64,000 bases of DNA from Ricinus communis. Its lineage: Eukaryota; Streptophyta; Magnoliopsida; Malpighiales; Euphorbiaceae. Location of the stretch: NCBI RefSeq assembly GCF_019578655.1, contig NC_063263.1, positions 9,795,001 through 9,859,000 on the forward strand, written 5' to 3'. Both the position numbers and the translations under genes were made by a program. The notes under the pieces were generated by a model that was given only the letters and a program-made list of their open reading frames with translations, searched no databases and was not told the origin of the DNA. Shown here piece by piece: positions 25,695 to 41,877 of this stretch (positions are counted from its first letter, which is position 1; the number at the start of each line of letters is the position of its first letter).

Positions 25695-28270
25695 AACACA
25701 AAAGAATAACTCTAAACAATTGAGTGATTCCAATTCTTAGGCTAAAAGCATAAATTTATCTCTCAACGTAGGAGTCAATAGGCAATTAATTTAAACTTTA
25801 ATCTTTTAGCCAATTTATTCAAAAATTGCTAAAGGTGGCTGATTTCTCCCAATTAAAATATTAAATTCATAATAAAACTCAATTTAGTTCTTGAATGATA
25901 TCAACTGTATAAAAAATAAAATTTTATTAAATCAGAATAATATAAGTTAATTTTAATATCAAATAAAAATTAAATAAATAATATTTTATGAAAAACTTTA
26001 CACTAAATAATATTACTAGAATTTTTATTATATAAATCATACTATTTAAAATAAAAACTATCATTAAAAACTAATAATTTAAGGTAAGAGTTCTTTTATA
26101 GTTATAACTCTCTATAGCATTCACCAAAAAACTCTCTATATCAGTTATAGAAATAAAAGAAAGACCGTATTCTTCTTTTTCATGTTTTTTTTTTTTATAT
26201 TATAATTGTTTATGTTCAATTACATCTTACTAAATTTGTATTTTTTTCTTAATGTCTTTGGCTGCCATCAGTGAATATTGATGGTAGCCATCCTTTGTGT
26301 TTATTTGTTTCCTTTTCTTTCTTTATTATTTGTTTTTGTCTATTAAAAATAGATCCTTAGATATGTCTTGTTGTTAATGTTTAGCTTTTGTTTTTTTTGT
26401 TAAATCCTTATGTTTAGAGTTTATTTTTTTATGTTAATTTGGATAGGCATTTATGGAAGTGTTTTTAGTCTCATTATAAGTGTGGGACATTTTCAATCTT
26501 CTAACACAGAATTTAAAAAAAATATTTGTTGGTATGTTTTCTACAATCTGGCTCATTAAAAAATAAATAGATTGCGGTGTATTTATCAACCTTAGTCTTC
26601 ATCAATAGGTTTAAGGAAATCTAATAAGTTATTATTTTTTTTTAATTTCTTGTAGTTATTACATGTAATGTGTATATATATATTTTGAAGATGTACAATT
26701 TAATTTTCATGAATGAATATTTATATTTTTTTTAAAAATAAAAATAATAATTGATGAACATTTATATTTCTATTAAAAAGATAAAAATAAAAACTACTAT
26801 TAGATATGCTTTTATATTCTATTGAAACAAGAGATCAATGAAAAAAGAAATAAATAAGTTTAAATAAATTTCTAAATTTTTTAGGCGAGTCAAACATGTC
26901 TTTTTAGTCTTGAAACTTTTAATATTTTAATTCAGTTTATCATGAATGCAAAAATGATAATCAATTTTCTTTAAAAGTAAAAAAATTATTAAATTAAAAT
27001 TAAAATTAAAATAATTAATTTTTATTAATGATTCATAATTTTATAACGTTATTATTAATAACTATCTTTTTATTAAATTAAATTTAAATTTAAAATTCAT
27101 TTTCTTAATACTGAAAATGTAATTAAGTTAAACTAAAAAAACGTAAGATTTGAGTTAAAATAATTTTAAAAAGTTAAAAAGGTATTTAGGCTGTCTTCAA
27201 AATTTAGGTACCTATTTAACCAATATTTCAAGAAGAATACCTTATAATTTTCATATAAAATTATTAACAAAAGCTTTCTAATATTTTTGTCTTCACGCGC
27301 TCTCTCATTTGACATGGCTAGAAAGAAAGCATCTTTTATTGTTGCACAAAATCCTAGCAGTTTCAATGTCGTTTTGTTTGGCTCTGAAATCAAAACGACC
27401 GTTTTTCTTTTCTTTTCCCTAGAATGCCACCCACAAACGATAAAACCTTGCCACTTCTCTCCTCCACATAAATCCACCTTCTAAATTCTATCCATCCTTT
27501 GTTTTTTTTTTGGTTTGCTACTCAGCCTTTCCAACCTTTCTCCAAATTTTGTCTTATTTCCATCTTTTGTTTTTTCTTTACATTTCTCAGCTTTCCAACT
27601 CCCAGGAATTGGAATCCCAAAGAAAGATTGTATTCAATTTTTTTTTTAAATTCTTTTGTAAAAGGAATTTGCTCAATCTCTAGTACCTGAGATTGCTATA
27701 CTTCAATATTTTAAAGGGTATTATTTTATATACTGAAGATTTGAATTTTCCAGGGAAACCTAAAAGGAAGTTTTGTTACGCAAAAACGTTGTAGATCCTC
27801 CGTTTTTGCCACTCTGTTTTTTAATATATAATATATATAATAATTAAATGGGAAAAAAGAGTGAAAATTTAAGCGCGATTAGAGAAGATTCTTAGTTTAA
27901 TTATATTTAAAACCCATTTCTCAAATTCCTAGAAATAATCCGCTAATTGATTAATACTTCACGTTTTTGTAACTTCCCCATCTGGGTACCTTATAGTGTC
28001 TCTCTATTAGCTGAAAAAAGGAAAAGAAAGTTTTATTCATATAGTTGGTTGTTATTGTTGTTTTTCTTTTTTATGCCATAAAGAGAAAATCTTTTTGATT
28101 TTGGGTTCTGTACCTTTTCTCTTTGGGTTACAAGGGTTCTGTATTTTCATTGTTTATCTTTTAAGTATTTACTTTTTATGGTCAACTTTAGCAATGAAAA
28201 GAGACAAACGGCAAAGTAAAGAACTCAATTACACAGATTAAAAAACTAAAAAAAGACAAAATAAAGTTAC
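25695..28270. other. Intergenic region before the aminotransferase gene
   Basis: No gene is seen. The segment at 27280-27700 is less A+T-rich and pyrimidine-rich, with several short opposite-strand frames but no recognisable protein. It may be part of the aminotransferase promoter or a decayed sequence. Confidence 0.4.
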
Positions 28271-28278
28271 AATTTGAC

Positions 28279-28285
28279 TATAAAG
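28279..28285 (+). promoter_or_regulatory. Candidate TATA box of the ISS1-like gene
   Basis: TATAAAG is followed by a CT-rich initiator-like stretch (TTTCTCTCTCTTTGAG), which would give a leader of roughly 340 bases before the ATG at 28653. It is a consensus match only. Confidence 0.4.
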
Positions 28286-28652
28286 TTTCTCTCTCTTTGA
28301 GTACTATACAAGAAGAAGGAGACGAAGATATAAGGCGTGCTAACTAAACTAATCTTATATTTGCTGAATTGGATTTGTACAAACTAGTAGTTTTTCTGGT
28401 GGAGTTGTTGAGACGTGCCTAACTCATCTTGGTGTACAATCTTAGAAAAGCGAAAAGCAATTGCTCTTTTTCATCTCTATATGCAATAAAGTTTTCAAAT
28501 TTAAGGGTTGTCTTTAAAGGCCTTTGCTTTCTAGTGGGTGGGTCAAGGAGAATTGTGCTAGATTGGAGCTTATCTTTGGGATTTGTGAGAGATAGATTAT
28601 TGTGTTAATATTTTCTTTTCTTTTCTTTTGTTTGAAGAAAAAAAAGAGTGAG

Positions 28653-31559
28653 ATGGGTTCCTATGGAATGCTTGCCAAAAGGGCTTTGGAGACTGAGATG
28701 CCAGTCATGGTTCAGGTATTGATTTTTATAACTCCACTTTGGGTTTTTGGGTTTCTTTTTTTTGTTGTCAAATGCATATATATAGTCACATATTCATGCT
28801 GCATATGTTTTTATGTAGTTTATTGTCAAAATGTTTTAAAATCGTATCGATGCTTTTGACAAGACCGCTGGGGATTATTTATGTTGTTTGTGGTGCATTT
28901 GGGTTTCTTGGCATGGAATGAAATCGAGAGATAATGAATATGCATAAGCTATATGAATATCACAATGGTACATTTTGACTGGAGTATTTTCATGATTTAT
29001 ATATAAAAAAGTGGATGGCTTTGATGGTAAAACTATTTGTCTCTGATTTTCAGATACAGGAATTGATCAGAGGCGCGAAAAATGCCATATCTTTAGCCCA
29101 GGTTTGGTTTTTGACTTCTTTCCAATGCTGTGTTTATGCAAAGGTATTGAATGATGAGAACTGAGAAGTGGGAGGTGTTTGCTTTATTTTCCAATGCTTG
29201 ATTGTTTTATTCTTTTGGTGTCTTGAGTATTGTGACCATGAGTATAAAAAACTGACAATAGTTCCTAAGGGCGTGTTTGGTGCAGATTTTGAAAGGGAAT
29301 TTCTGAATTTCAGAAACGAGAAGGATTGTAGATAACCCAGAAAGTTTTTTTTGAGAATGTATCCACAATAATTATTATTCTATAATTGTGTTGAGAAAAG
29401 TGTGCTAAAAGAAACGTCATAACTTTCTTTTTTACATTCTCTTTCTTGGATTTGCTTAAAAAGAGAACTGATAATGGAGCTTAAGAGAAGTTCTTGTATG
29501 CTTAGAAATCTGCATAAACAATATACAAATGAGTATATGGTTTTGATATGAGTCTAACTCTGTTTGCCAACTGGAATATGGTAGTTTTACTTGGTCTTGA
29601 TTTTTGTCCTCTGTTTTCTTTTGGCATGTAAAATCTTTTATGGGCTGATTGACTCTCATATTTCTCTGCCTATTACTATAGGGGGTTGTTCACTGGCTAC
29701 CACCTAAAAAGGCATTAGAAAAGGTGAAAGAGCTTGTATGGGAGCCTCGAATTAGTCGTTACGGTGCTGATGAAGGTATTCCTGAGTTGAGGGAGGCATT
29801 AATGCTGAAGGTATATGATATTAAATACTTATCCAATTGATGCCTGCTTCTGATAATTGCTATTTAATGAGCTTTAACACTTGGAAACTTGACTGGCTGA
29901 GATAATTTCATAATTAGTTCATTGTTGGAGCTATTAGTTATACTACTGTTACACGTATCAAAGATGATATTTTGTCTACTTTATGAGCACTTCAAATTCA
30001 AATACGTTACCGACCATATCTCCCAGTCAAATTGTCTTCTTGATCTGGAAATAGTATTCCTGATCATATTCACTGCAACCAGAAAGTCATGTGCATTGTG
30101 TTTAACTAATTTTTTTTTTCTTTCCCAGTTGCGGAAGGAAAATAAATTGGTCAATTCTTCAGTTATGGTCACTGCAGGTGCAAATCAGGTGATGAACTAT
30201 GCTTCTAGAATGTATGCTGCTCATTTGCATAGATGTTATAAGAGAAACCAACAGGTATTTAGTTTAAAGATGGCCTTAATACTTTGGATCCCTTAAGCAA
30301 CAATCAGTAAGTTTCATAGAATTACATCACTGGCTTGTGTAAAATAATTATTGTTTCTTACATGTCCAAATGCCTTATTCTAATATGTCTGCCACACTCT
30401 AAATTTATATTTGCTTTGCTTAATCGCAGGCATTTGTGAATATTGTTCTGGCATTGTGTGATCCTGGGGATTCTGTTGTTATGTTTGCTCCATACTATTT
30501 CAATGCATACATGTCCTTCCAGATGACAGGTATCACTAATATTTTAGTGGGTCCTGGAAATCCGAAGACGCTTCATCCAGATGCAGGTGATCCTTGATAA
30601 ACTATTCATAGATGCATTTGCACCTTGTCTTGTAGCAATATAAAGAACTTATCTGAAAGGTACGGCTGGATTTTTCAAGTCAGAATATGCCTGTCACTTG
30701 TTGGTAATGGTCCAATCCGGTTTCTTAGTCTCTGTTTTGATTGTGGGATAGAACTCTTTCCAATATCGAGTATTTATCTTAGAGGTCCATCAGTAATATA
30801 CACAGTTATGCCACCGTACCATTTGGAATACAGTTATTGGCAATGTGGTCCCATCCATTGCACACTTTGCGAAGAAATCATAAAATTGGCCTCTGTTGAC
30901 CAGAAACCAATGGTGTAAGGTGGAGTTTTGTGGATATTTGAGAAAGCTGAGTGTACTTGCATTGTGCCCACAATTTATTTTACTCGAGGAAAGAAACTTA
31001 AGCGGGCTTAACTACTAAAATTCTGGCAATGTTTGGCTAAATTTCCCCATTTCATACTTATTTAGATTGTTACAATGAAATAATGCAAGTCCTAGTCAAC
31101 AGGTGTACGGTTGTTTCATTTATAATTTAACCACACATGCCTGAAGGTATTGGGATTTTGAATTTGAGGTCTTGGGTTCAAACCATTGGATGGGGTAGGG
31201 ATGGTGATCTATGGGATAGATATGGGATACTCCTGTTGTTTAAGTCAACCACCATATAAAGAAGTTACAAAGTATGCATTCTTTGAACAAGAATATTGGA
31301 GGTTGATGTGCATTCAATAAAAGTTGTATAAGGTACAGTTTCTTCTGCAGCTATGTTTTTGCAGGACTAATAGTAAATGTTGCTCTGAGTTTCAGACTGG
31401 TTAGAAAGGACACTATCAGAAACTAGACCAATTCCAAAGGTGGTTACTGTTGTTAACCCTGGTAACCCATCCGGGACATATATACCTGAACCTCTTCTTA
31501 AGGTTTTTCTTCCTCGCTTCTCTTTTGCTTCCTTTTTGTTTGTGCATGTCGTCTGTCTG

Positions 31560-31609
<50 letters not shown>

Positions 31610-33416
31610 GCAGGCACACACATTTGACACACTAAAAGTCCTTGCATATGCATAACACATTTCAATATTCTTGCTTGTTTCCTTTTAAATAATCTAATAG
31701 GACTTTTCTTTGTCTTAAACAGAGGATTTCAGATCTATGCAGAAAAGCTGGATCCTGGCTTATTGTGGATAATACATACGAGTATGTCTTCTACCTGAAT
31801 CATAGATGTATTTGATATAACAGTTGTTTTCATATGATATCTTACTGCTACATTTAGAGATATCTTAATGAATGTCAGGGGAGAGGAGAAGTTGAAGTTG
31901 TTGAAATCTCCTTGAGCTACAAAATTCTTTAGAAAAAGATCGACTGATATAAACAAGGCTGTTTGTTCATCTAGAAACTCTGTTCAAATTCTGCACTGCC
32001 ATATTCTTTGAAATCTCTGATTACACTTTCTAAACAATTTCTTGGAAAGTGTTTGTTCATGTATTTTGCATTTGGGGTGATGAGTGATCAAGAGTAGAAC
32101 ATTGTGTTCGTTAATTAATTGAAGATACCTATGTAAAGAAAATGTGATATAGTACAACACTAGGTTCTCATAGCCAAAATACTTCGATTTAACCCAAAAC
32201 TATAAGGGCCTTGGAAGCTGCATCCTAATAAAGAGGAAAAATTGATAACTCTTAAACAGCCATACAAATTATTGTTTACTTATTAAGTTTCCTACTACTA
32301 AAGAAACAAGATAATAGATGCAATGAGGTCCTTCACTCCAGCATGTTCTTGGGTTGTGATTAGGACTTGGTCTATATGCCTATTAGGAGCACATATAAAT
32401 TGCATTGCATATGGCTGTGTGATATCCCTGAAAATGTTGAATTAGGTAAAAGAAAAGGAAGAAAACAGTTAATTCGCATAGTGTCATAGTCATCATATAG
32501 AAAGAGGGCCATTAAAAACCTCTGCGAAATTGATGACTTTGTCACTGAAGTGTGATTGCTTGGTGCAATATTCTGCTATCTTTTTAAAGGTCCTTGTCAT
32601 CTGTAATTCTATTCACATAATGTACAATAATTGTTGCCTAGGTGAAGAAGCTTATGGTGTTAATTCATGGATGATAACTATTTTCTATGTAGGTATTTTA
32701 TGTATGATGGTCTAAAACATTCCTGTATAGAAGGGGATCACATTGTCAACATATTCTCCTTCTCAAAAGCCTATGGAATGATGGGATGGCGAGTTGGATA
32801 TGTAAGTACACTGCTTACTGCTCGGGGTGAAACGGGGGATAATTTTTATCTAAAATTAATACACATTTTAGAATGATATAATGGGTTGATAAGAATGTCA
32901 CAGTTAATCTGCATGTTGCAGTTTAAATAGTATAATGTTTAATATTAGCCTGCATGCCTGCAGATAGCATATCCATCAGGCGTGGAGGGCTTTGCAACTC
33001 AACTCCTCAAAATTCAGGACAATATACCAATCTGTGCTTCGATACTTTCTCAGCACCTTGCCCTCTATTCCTTAGAAGTGGGACCTGAGTGGGTCACTGC
33101 ACGAGTAAAAGATCTCGTCAAGAACAGAGAAATCCTTCTGGAAGCACTCTCTCCTTTAGGTGAAGATGCTGTGAGAGGTGGAGAAGGTGCAATTTACCTA
33201 TGGGCAAAGCTTCCTGACAAGTACGTTGATGATTTTAAAGTTGTTCGCTGGCTTGCTACAAGGCATGGGGTGGTTGTGATTCCAGGAGGTGCTTCAGGAT
33301 GCCCCGGACATGTCAGGATTTCATTTGGGGGCTTAATAGAGCCTGATTGCAGATCTGCTGCAGAGAGGCTGAAGAAAGGATTAGAAGAATTAGTGAGCAA
33401 TGGAATGGTCGAGTAA
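28653..33416 (+). CDS. ISS1: Aromatic aminotransferase, ISS1/VAS1 type
   Basis: A PLP-dependent fold-type I aminotransferase. In Arabidopsis ISS1/VAS1 moves the amino group of methionine to indole-3-pyruvate (and related aromatic keto acids), reversing the first step of auxin synthesis and linking auxin with ethylene precursor supply. Nine exons join in frame to 394 aa, the length of the Arabidopsis protein: 28653-28715, 29054-29101, 29682-29810, 30129-30188, 30430-30586, 31396-31502, 31723-31781, 32693-32801 and 32964-33416. All introns are GT-AG. Visible active-site residues are N176 in NPGNPSGTY, D204 and Y207 in IVDNTYE, K233 in the SFSKAYGMMGWR Schiff-base motif, and R362 in HVRISFGG, which binds the substrate carboxylate. 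Intron 6 carries a long CT microsatellite. The codons just before the stop are duplicated downstream. Confidence 0.93.
31564..31607 (+). repeat. (CT)n microsatellite in intron 6 of ISS1-like gene
   Basis: About 22 uninterrupted CT units lie between the exon 6 donor at 31503 and the exon 7 acceptor at 31722. The antisense frame (RERERERE...) is an artefact of the repeat. Confidence 0.95.
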
Positions 33417-33556
33417 CTCTTTGTACAACCCATTTGGTTTTGGTGTTGGAAATAGGGAATCCATTCACCATTGTTAACTAATGGAATGGTCGAGTAACTC
33501 TTTGTACAACCCATTTGGTTTTGGTGTTGGAAATAGGAAATCCATTCACCATATTA
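33399..33556 (+). repeat. 81-bp tandem duplication spanning the ISS1-like stop codon
   Basis: Positions 33399-33479 and 33480-33556 are nearly identical (ATGGAATGGTCGAGTAACTC at the start of both). The unit carries the last five codons, the stop and about 65 bases of 3' UTR. The first copy is in frame and ends the protein. The second copy lies wholly in the 3' UTR. Very few differences have accumulated, so the duplication is recent. Confidence 0.95.
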
Positions 33557-33778
33557 TAGTTAACAACTGGTGCATTTGAATAATTGGAGGGTATCCACCT
33601 GGTGAATTGTCCAGAAGTAGAATCAACATTGGGTTGATGCAAGGGCATTCGCCCTGTTAGTTGTATGAAGAAAAACAATAGTTCAGAAAATGTACATTTT
33701 TAAGCTATTTACTGCGAATATACGTTAACTACATGCACTATGGCTGGCTGTATATACAGGTTATAGGTGTATTTGGAG

Positions 33779-36078
33779 TAGAGGTGTCAAATTCACCAGC
33801 CTAATCTACTATCATTATTATACTGGTAATATATAGAAAATAAATGGGTTATAAAAGCGTAATAAGAAAATGATCATTGTCTATATGAATTGGGTTAGAT
33901 TGAATATGGATATCCACTAATAAATCATCTCATTATGCTTTTGGATTATTTACAAATTTTTTTTTTAGGGTTTCAATAGCATCTTTATCTTCAAATTAAA
34001 TGAATTTATAAAATACAATTTTTATTTGTAAAAATATCTTTTTTCGTTACAATACAAATAAATTTGAAAAAGAATAGTATTTTTTTAGAAAATTACATGA
34101 CATGACATAATCATTTATTGAAAAATAAAAAACATATTTTTTTTGGTATTTTTTCTTATGCTATTTTCTTCTTTACTCATTTTTTAAATTTTAAAAATTA
34201 CAATCCATATTATCAAATATAATTACATTTTTTTTTTCAGATAGTCTATATTTTTAGTTAATTAAAAAATACACTTAAGATTTTGAAGCTCTAAAATTGT
34301 CACGGTAATATGCTTTAACCACTATATTTGTCTTTGACGCTTTATTATTATTTATTTATTAAATTAAAATTGTAAATAAATATCTTTTCAAATTAAAACA
34401 TCAAATTGTAAAACAATCGTGACACATATTTCCAAAAAAAAAAGATTGAATGAATCAACGAATGTTTGGACCATCATAGTTATTCCTTTTTATCACTTTC
34501 AAAATTCATTATTAAATTTTTATTATTTATTTATTCTTTTCAATAGAATCATTTTTCTTATTGATTAATAAATTTAGGGAGAGTTTAATTGATTAATAAG
34601 TGATCTTCATCCTTCAATCTAATTGCTTTTAAAACTGTGTTAATTTATAAATTTATATACATCATTATTCCAAAAAATATTATATATTATTAGCAATTAA
34701 ATGCGTTTTTCTTATATAAAATATTTCTTAAATTTAAAATCTTATAGTTTTGAAATTAATTTTAGTATTAATAAGACAAAACTCATTGATGTTTGCCACT
34801 TCTTCTTTTTCTCTATTTTTCTACTTTTATTCTTACTAAGATTTCATTCTATTGTTGATAATTTTTTAATGAACGATCTTTTACTTCTTACATAACTTTT
34901 AATGAAAACATTGTAGTTATAGTAGCTTTTGAATCGAAAAAAATCGAAACAATCAAACCGATCGATATCGAACAGTAGTCACTCTGATTAATAGAAAGTA
35001 AATTATAAAAAATTTTAATAAATAAAATATATATAAAATTTAAATTTCACAACATTTACGTCCCTAAATAAGTCCCCTTAAAGCTCGTACACAAGGATGA
35101 AGAAATATACAATATTAAATTATCTCAATTATAATAATAAAAAATTATATGAGTAAAATATCAATTTATTAAAATATATAAAATCTTTATAAAATTCTTT
35201 TTCACTTTAGTGAATTTTTTTCCTACTTCATTAATATTTTCTCTCGTAATGAATAACGATAAAATTAGAGAAGAAGTAATTAATACTCCATTAGTTGCTT
35301 AAAATAACACTTAAATTAAAATGATTTTTTTAAAATAATATTTATTTTAGAATGGAGAAAGTAATATACTATAATTTATAGAGGAGATGAATAGCTAAAT
35401 AGTTTAATTAAATTGATTAGAATTTAGTTTAATAATAAATAAAAAAATATAAAAGTAAAAGAGATTTGTTATATGAAGTTTTTTTTTAATGGAATTTATC
35501 ATATTTATCTTTCATAGAAATAAACGGATATATCTTGACACATAATTATATCACAATAAAAAATAATTAAAAAAATATAAAAATTAAGAAAAGATAAAAA
35601 AAAAATTATCATCAAAAATTTCTTCTAGGTCCTGTTTACTTTCTTTTTGATAAATTTAATGCAGTAACAAAAAAAATATTAAATTGATAATACAATAAAA
35701 AAACTACAAAAAAAACTTCACCAGAGAAATAGTGATACTAATAAAATTGAGAGAAAAAAAGAAAAAAGAATTATGACTATTAAATTTATTTATAATAATT
35801 ATAATAATAGAATTAAAATAATTTATCAAATTTGAGTATTAATAATAATAAAAAAATTAAGATCCATAATAGTAATATATTTAAAATAATTTTTTATTAA
35901 AAATAATTAAATTAACACTAACTGGATAAATGGGTGGGCGAGAGTTTATATGGGTTATATAAGTTTGGATATCCATATAAACTTTTAATGTTTCATGTAT
36001 ATATAAATGAATTATTTAAGACCTATACTTTTTATATTCAATCCACACTCACCCATATCCATCCATTTGCCACCTCTA
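33779..36078. mobile_element. Non-autonomous hAT-like transposon, 2.3 kb
   Basis: The left end TAGAGGTGTCAAATT and the right end (reverse complement TAGAGGTGGCAAATGG) are imperfect terminal inverted repeats. A perfect 8-bp duplication ATTTGGAG flanks the element at 33771-33778 and 36079-36086. Subterminal 'ATGGATATCC'-type and 'ATGGGT' motifs occur near both ends, as in plant hAT elements. The interior is extremely A+T-rich with no transposase frame, so it must have moved by a transposase supplied in trans. It lies about 360 bases past the ISS1-like stop codon. Confidence 0.85.
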
Positions 36079-36086
36079 ATTTGGAG

Positions 36087-37242
36087 ACTCTGCAATTTCA
36101 TATTTTAGCCTCTTAATTTACTCCTCAGATAGTAAAATTTGCTTATACCCCCATTTGGAAATTCTCAAAGCTTTAGAAAATAGTAATTTCACCTTTTTAT
36201 TTATTTTGTGTTCTCTTTCAATTTCATATTAAATTTTCGACAACCACAGAACTTACCTATATAATTTATTTATTTATATATATAAAATATAATATTAAAG
36301 ATTTTAAATTTTTTCTTCAATAATTTAAATTAGTAAAAAAACATATAAAAGCAATAAATTAGTTAAACTAATATTTATTGATTATTTATAATTCAACAAT
36401 ATTATAATAAAATTCTAGCAAAACTCTAATTATTTTTTTTCTTTTTGAAATTTTCTTAGTTCTTTATGATATATTACCCTCTAATATCAGATGAATGAGT
36501 GACATATATAAAAATAATTAACATTTAAAATTCGTGGGACTTATTAATTTGAGGTTTTTCACCATTTCTGTTGAGCATTTCAAAAACTAAAATAAGAAGA
36601 AAAGTCACAACCATCAGCAGCAGTATGGTTGAGTTTTAAGTTAACGTTACATTTTCAAGTTAAAATTCAAACATGAGAATGGGTAACAGAAAAAGATAAA
36701 GAAAAGAAGAAAGTGTAAAGGTGAAAAAGGAAAAGAAAGGCAAAAAGAAAAACAATGAAATTGTGTTAAGAAAATGGTAGATCAAACTCAAACCTAACAA
36801 AACAAACAACATACAATGTCATGTGAGCAACCAATTTAGGCCCCACCCCAGTTCTTCTAACGGCCAACCAAACCCTCTCCTTTACAAATATATATACATA
36901 TTAACACTGCAAATCAAAAACCCATTTATATGGAGGGCCCAAAACACTACTACTATACACTTCACTGGGAAAAAGAAGAACAAACACAGTCTAAACATCT
37001 GTTGCCCTCGCTAATTAATTCCACATCTTTACTCTCGAGTCTTTTGCCCGTCACTCAATTGTTGAAACGTCGCCGTCGGAAGCTTCACTGCCTCCCCGAT
37101 ACGTTAGCTTAGCTACGGAGACGGGACCAGTCTATTCATTCTTTTTTCTTTTTGTTTTTTGTTTTCTGGGGAGAGGCAGAGAGAGAGATATGAAACCCTA
37201 GATTCCGAAATTTGAGAAGGGGGGATTCCAAATCAAAGAAAA
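36087..37242 (+). other. Katanin gene upstream region and 5' leader
   Basis: The distal part is A+T-rich. From about 36820 the composition becomes more balanced, with a TATATATA stretch at about 36889-36896, and a leader-like segment at 37020-37242 contains CT- and GA-rich tracts (GGCAGAGAGAGAGATATGAAACCC near 37180). No other gene is seen. The exact transcription start was not determined. Confidence 0.45.
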
Positions 37243-40883
<3,641 letters not shown>

Positions 40884-41877
40884 ATATTGACCTGGCGTTG
40901 TGTTTGTATTTTCAGTGGTGATTTGATTGATTGATTGTAATCCAATGCTTTGGAAAGGTCCCCATTTGTTGTGTTTTTGTTTTGTTTGATTGTATCTTTA
41001 CCCTCTCTCATGCAATGTTATTCGATTTATTTAACAAAACCTTGTAACTTCTTATTAGATTACTGTATGTTATTTGAGTCAAAGACGAATCACGCCAAAT
41101 AGCCCCAGAGAATGCATATTATATTTCTTGTGTAATGGAAGGTAATGAGAAAAGAAAAATATGAATCTTTGTTTCCTCAGTGGAGATGTTGCCTACTTTG
41201 TCATTATGCCAAATGTTACACTAAATATTTAGTAGTTACATATTCTCTGATTGTGAGCCATCTACAGGCTTGCCTGCAGAGGCGATGGGCACAATGAGTT
41301 CAGCTTGAAAAATATGTTCCCTCAAGTTGTTATGAAAATTCAAACATTGTCTCCTAATGCGACTTGTTCCTTTGCATCTTTTTCCAGTTACCAGTCTTTG
41401 TGTTACTTTCTAGAAGGTTTTATTTATTTATTTTTTTATATCCCACAATATTGTTTTTTATTATTTACATAGTAGTCTTAATTGAACCCGTGTGGAACGT
41501 GAAGAGGAAATGTGACAAATAGAACGGGTCATTTAGGCAATTGAATCAAAGAAAGCAGCCTGCGATATTCTCAAACTTTTACAATATTGGTCTCTTCCCA
41601 TTACCTGTTCTTTTTCTAGTAGAATCAATATGTAAGAAAAGTTGATGTCCAACTCCATATATCTATCCCTTTCCTCCATTGCACGTCTCGCCCCATCAAA
41701 TATATACCTACATATTTATCACTTGCACTTGTTAAAAAATAACAGAAGTTGTTAACTATTTTTTGGGGGGGGTCTATTTTTATGTGAGTTTTCATCACTA
41801 TCTCATTGGACCCTTCCTTCTTCCAAGTGCTTTATTAACTGTCATTACCTACCTTTTGTCTCCTTAGCCATAAATCC
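40884..41877 (+). other. 3' flank of katanin and promoter of the EGF-like gene
   Basis: The first 300 bases are T- and TTG-rich and read as 3' UTR. A TATATA stretch at about 41699-41704 would serve the next gene. A run of G at about 41765-41771 is unusual in this A+T-rich DNA. No other coding frame is seen. Confidence 0.45.

Noticed and set aside
29922..30296. Plus-strand frame of 124 aa
   Set aside because: It reads intron 3 into real exon 4 (30129-30188) and then on into intron 4; only the exon part is coding.
31367..31660. Minus-strand frame with an Arg-Glu repeat
   Set aside because: It is produced by the CT microsatellite in ISS1-like intron 6.
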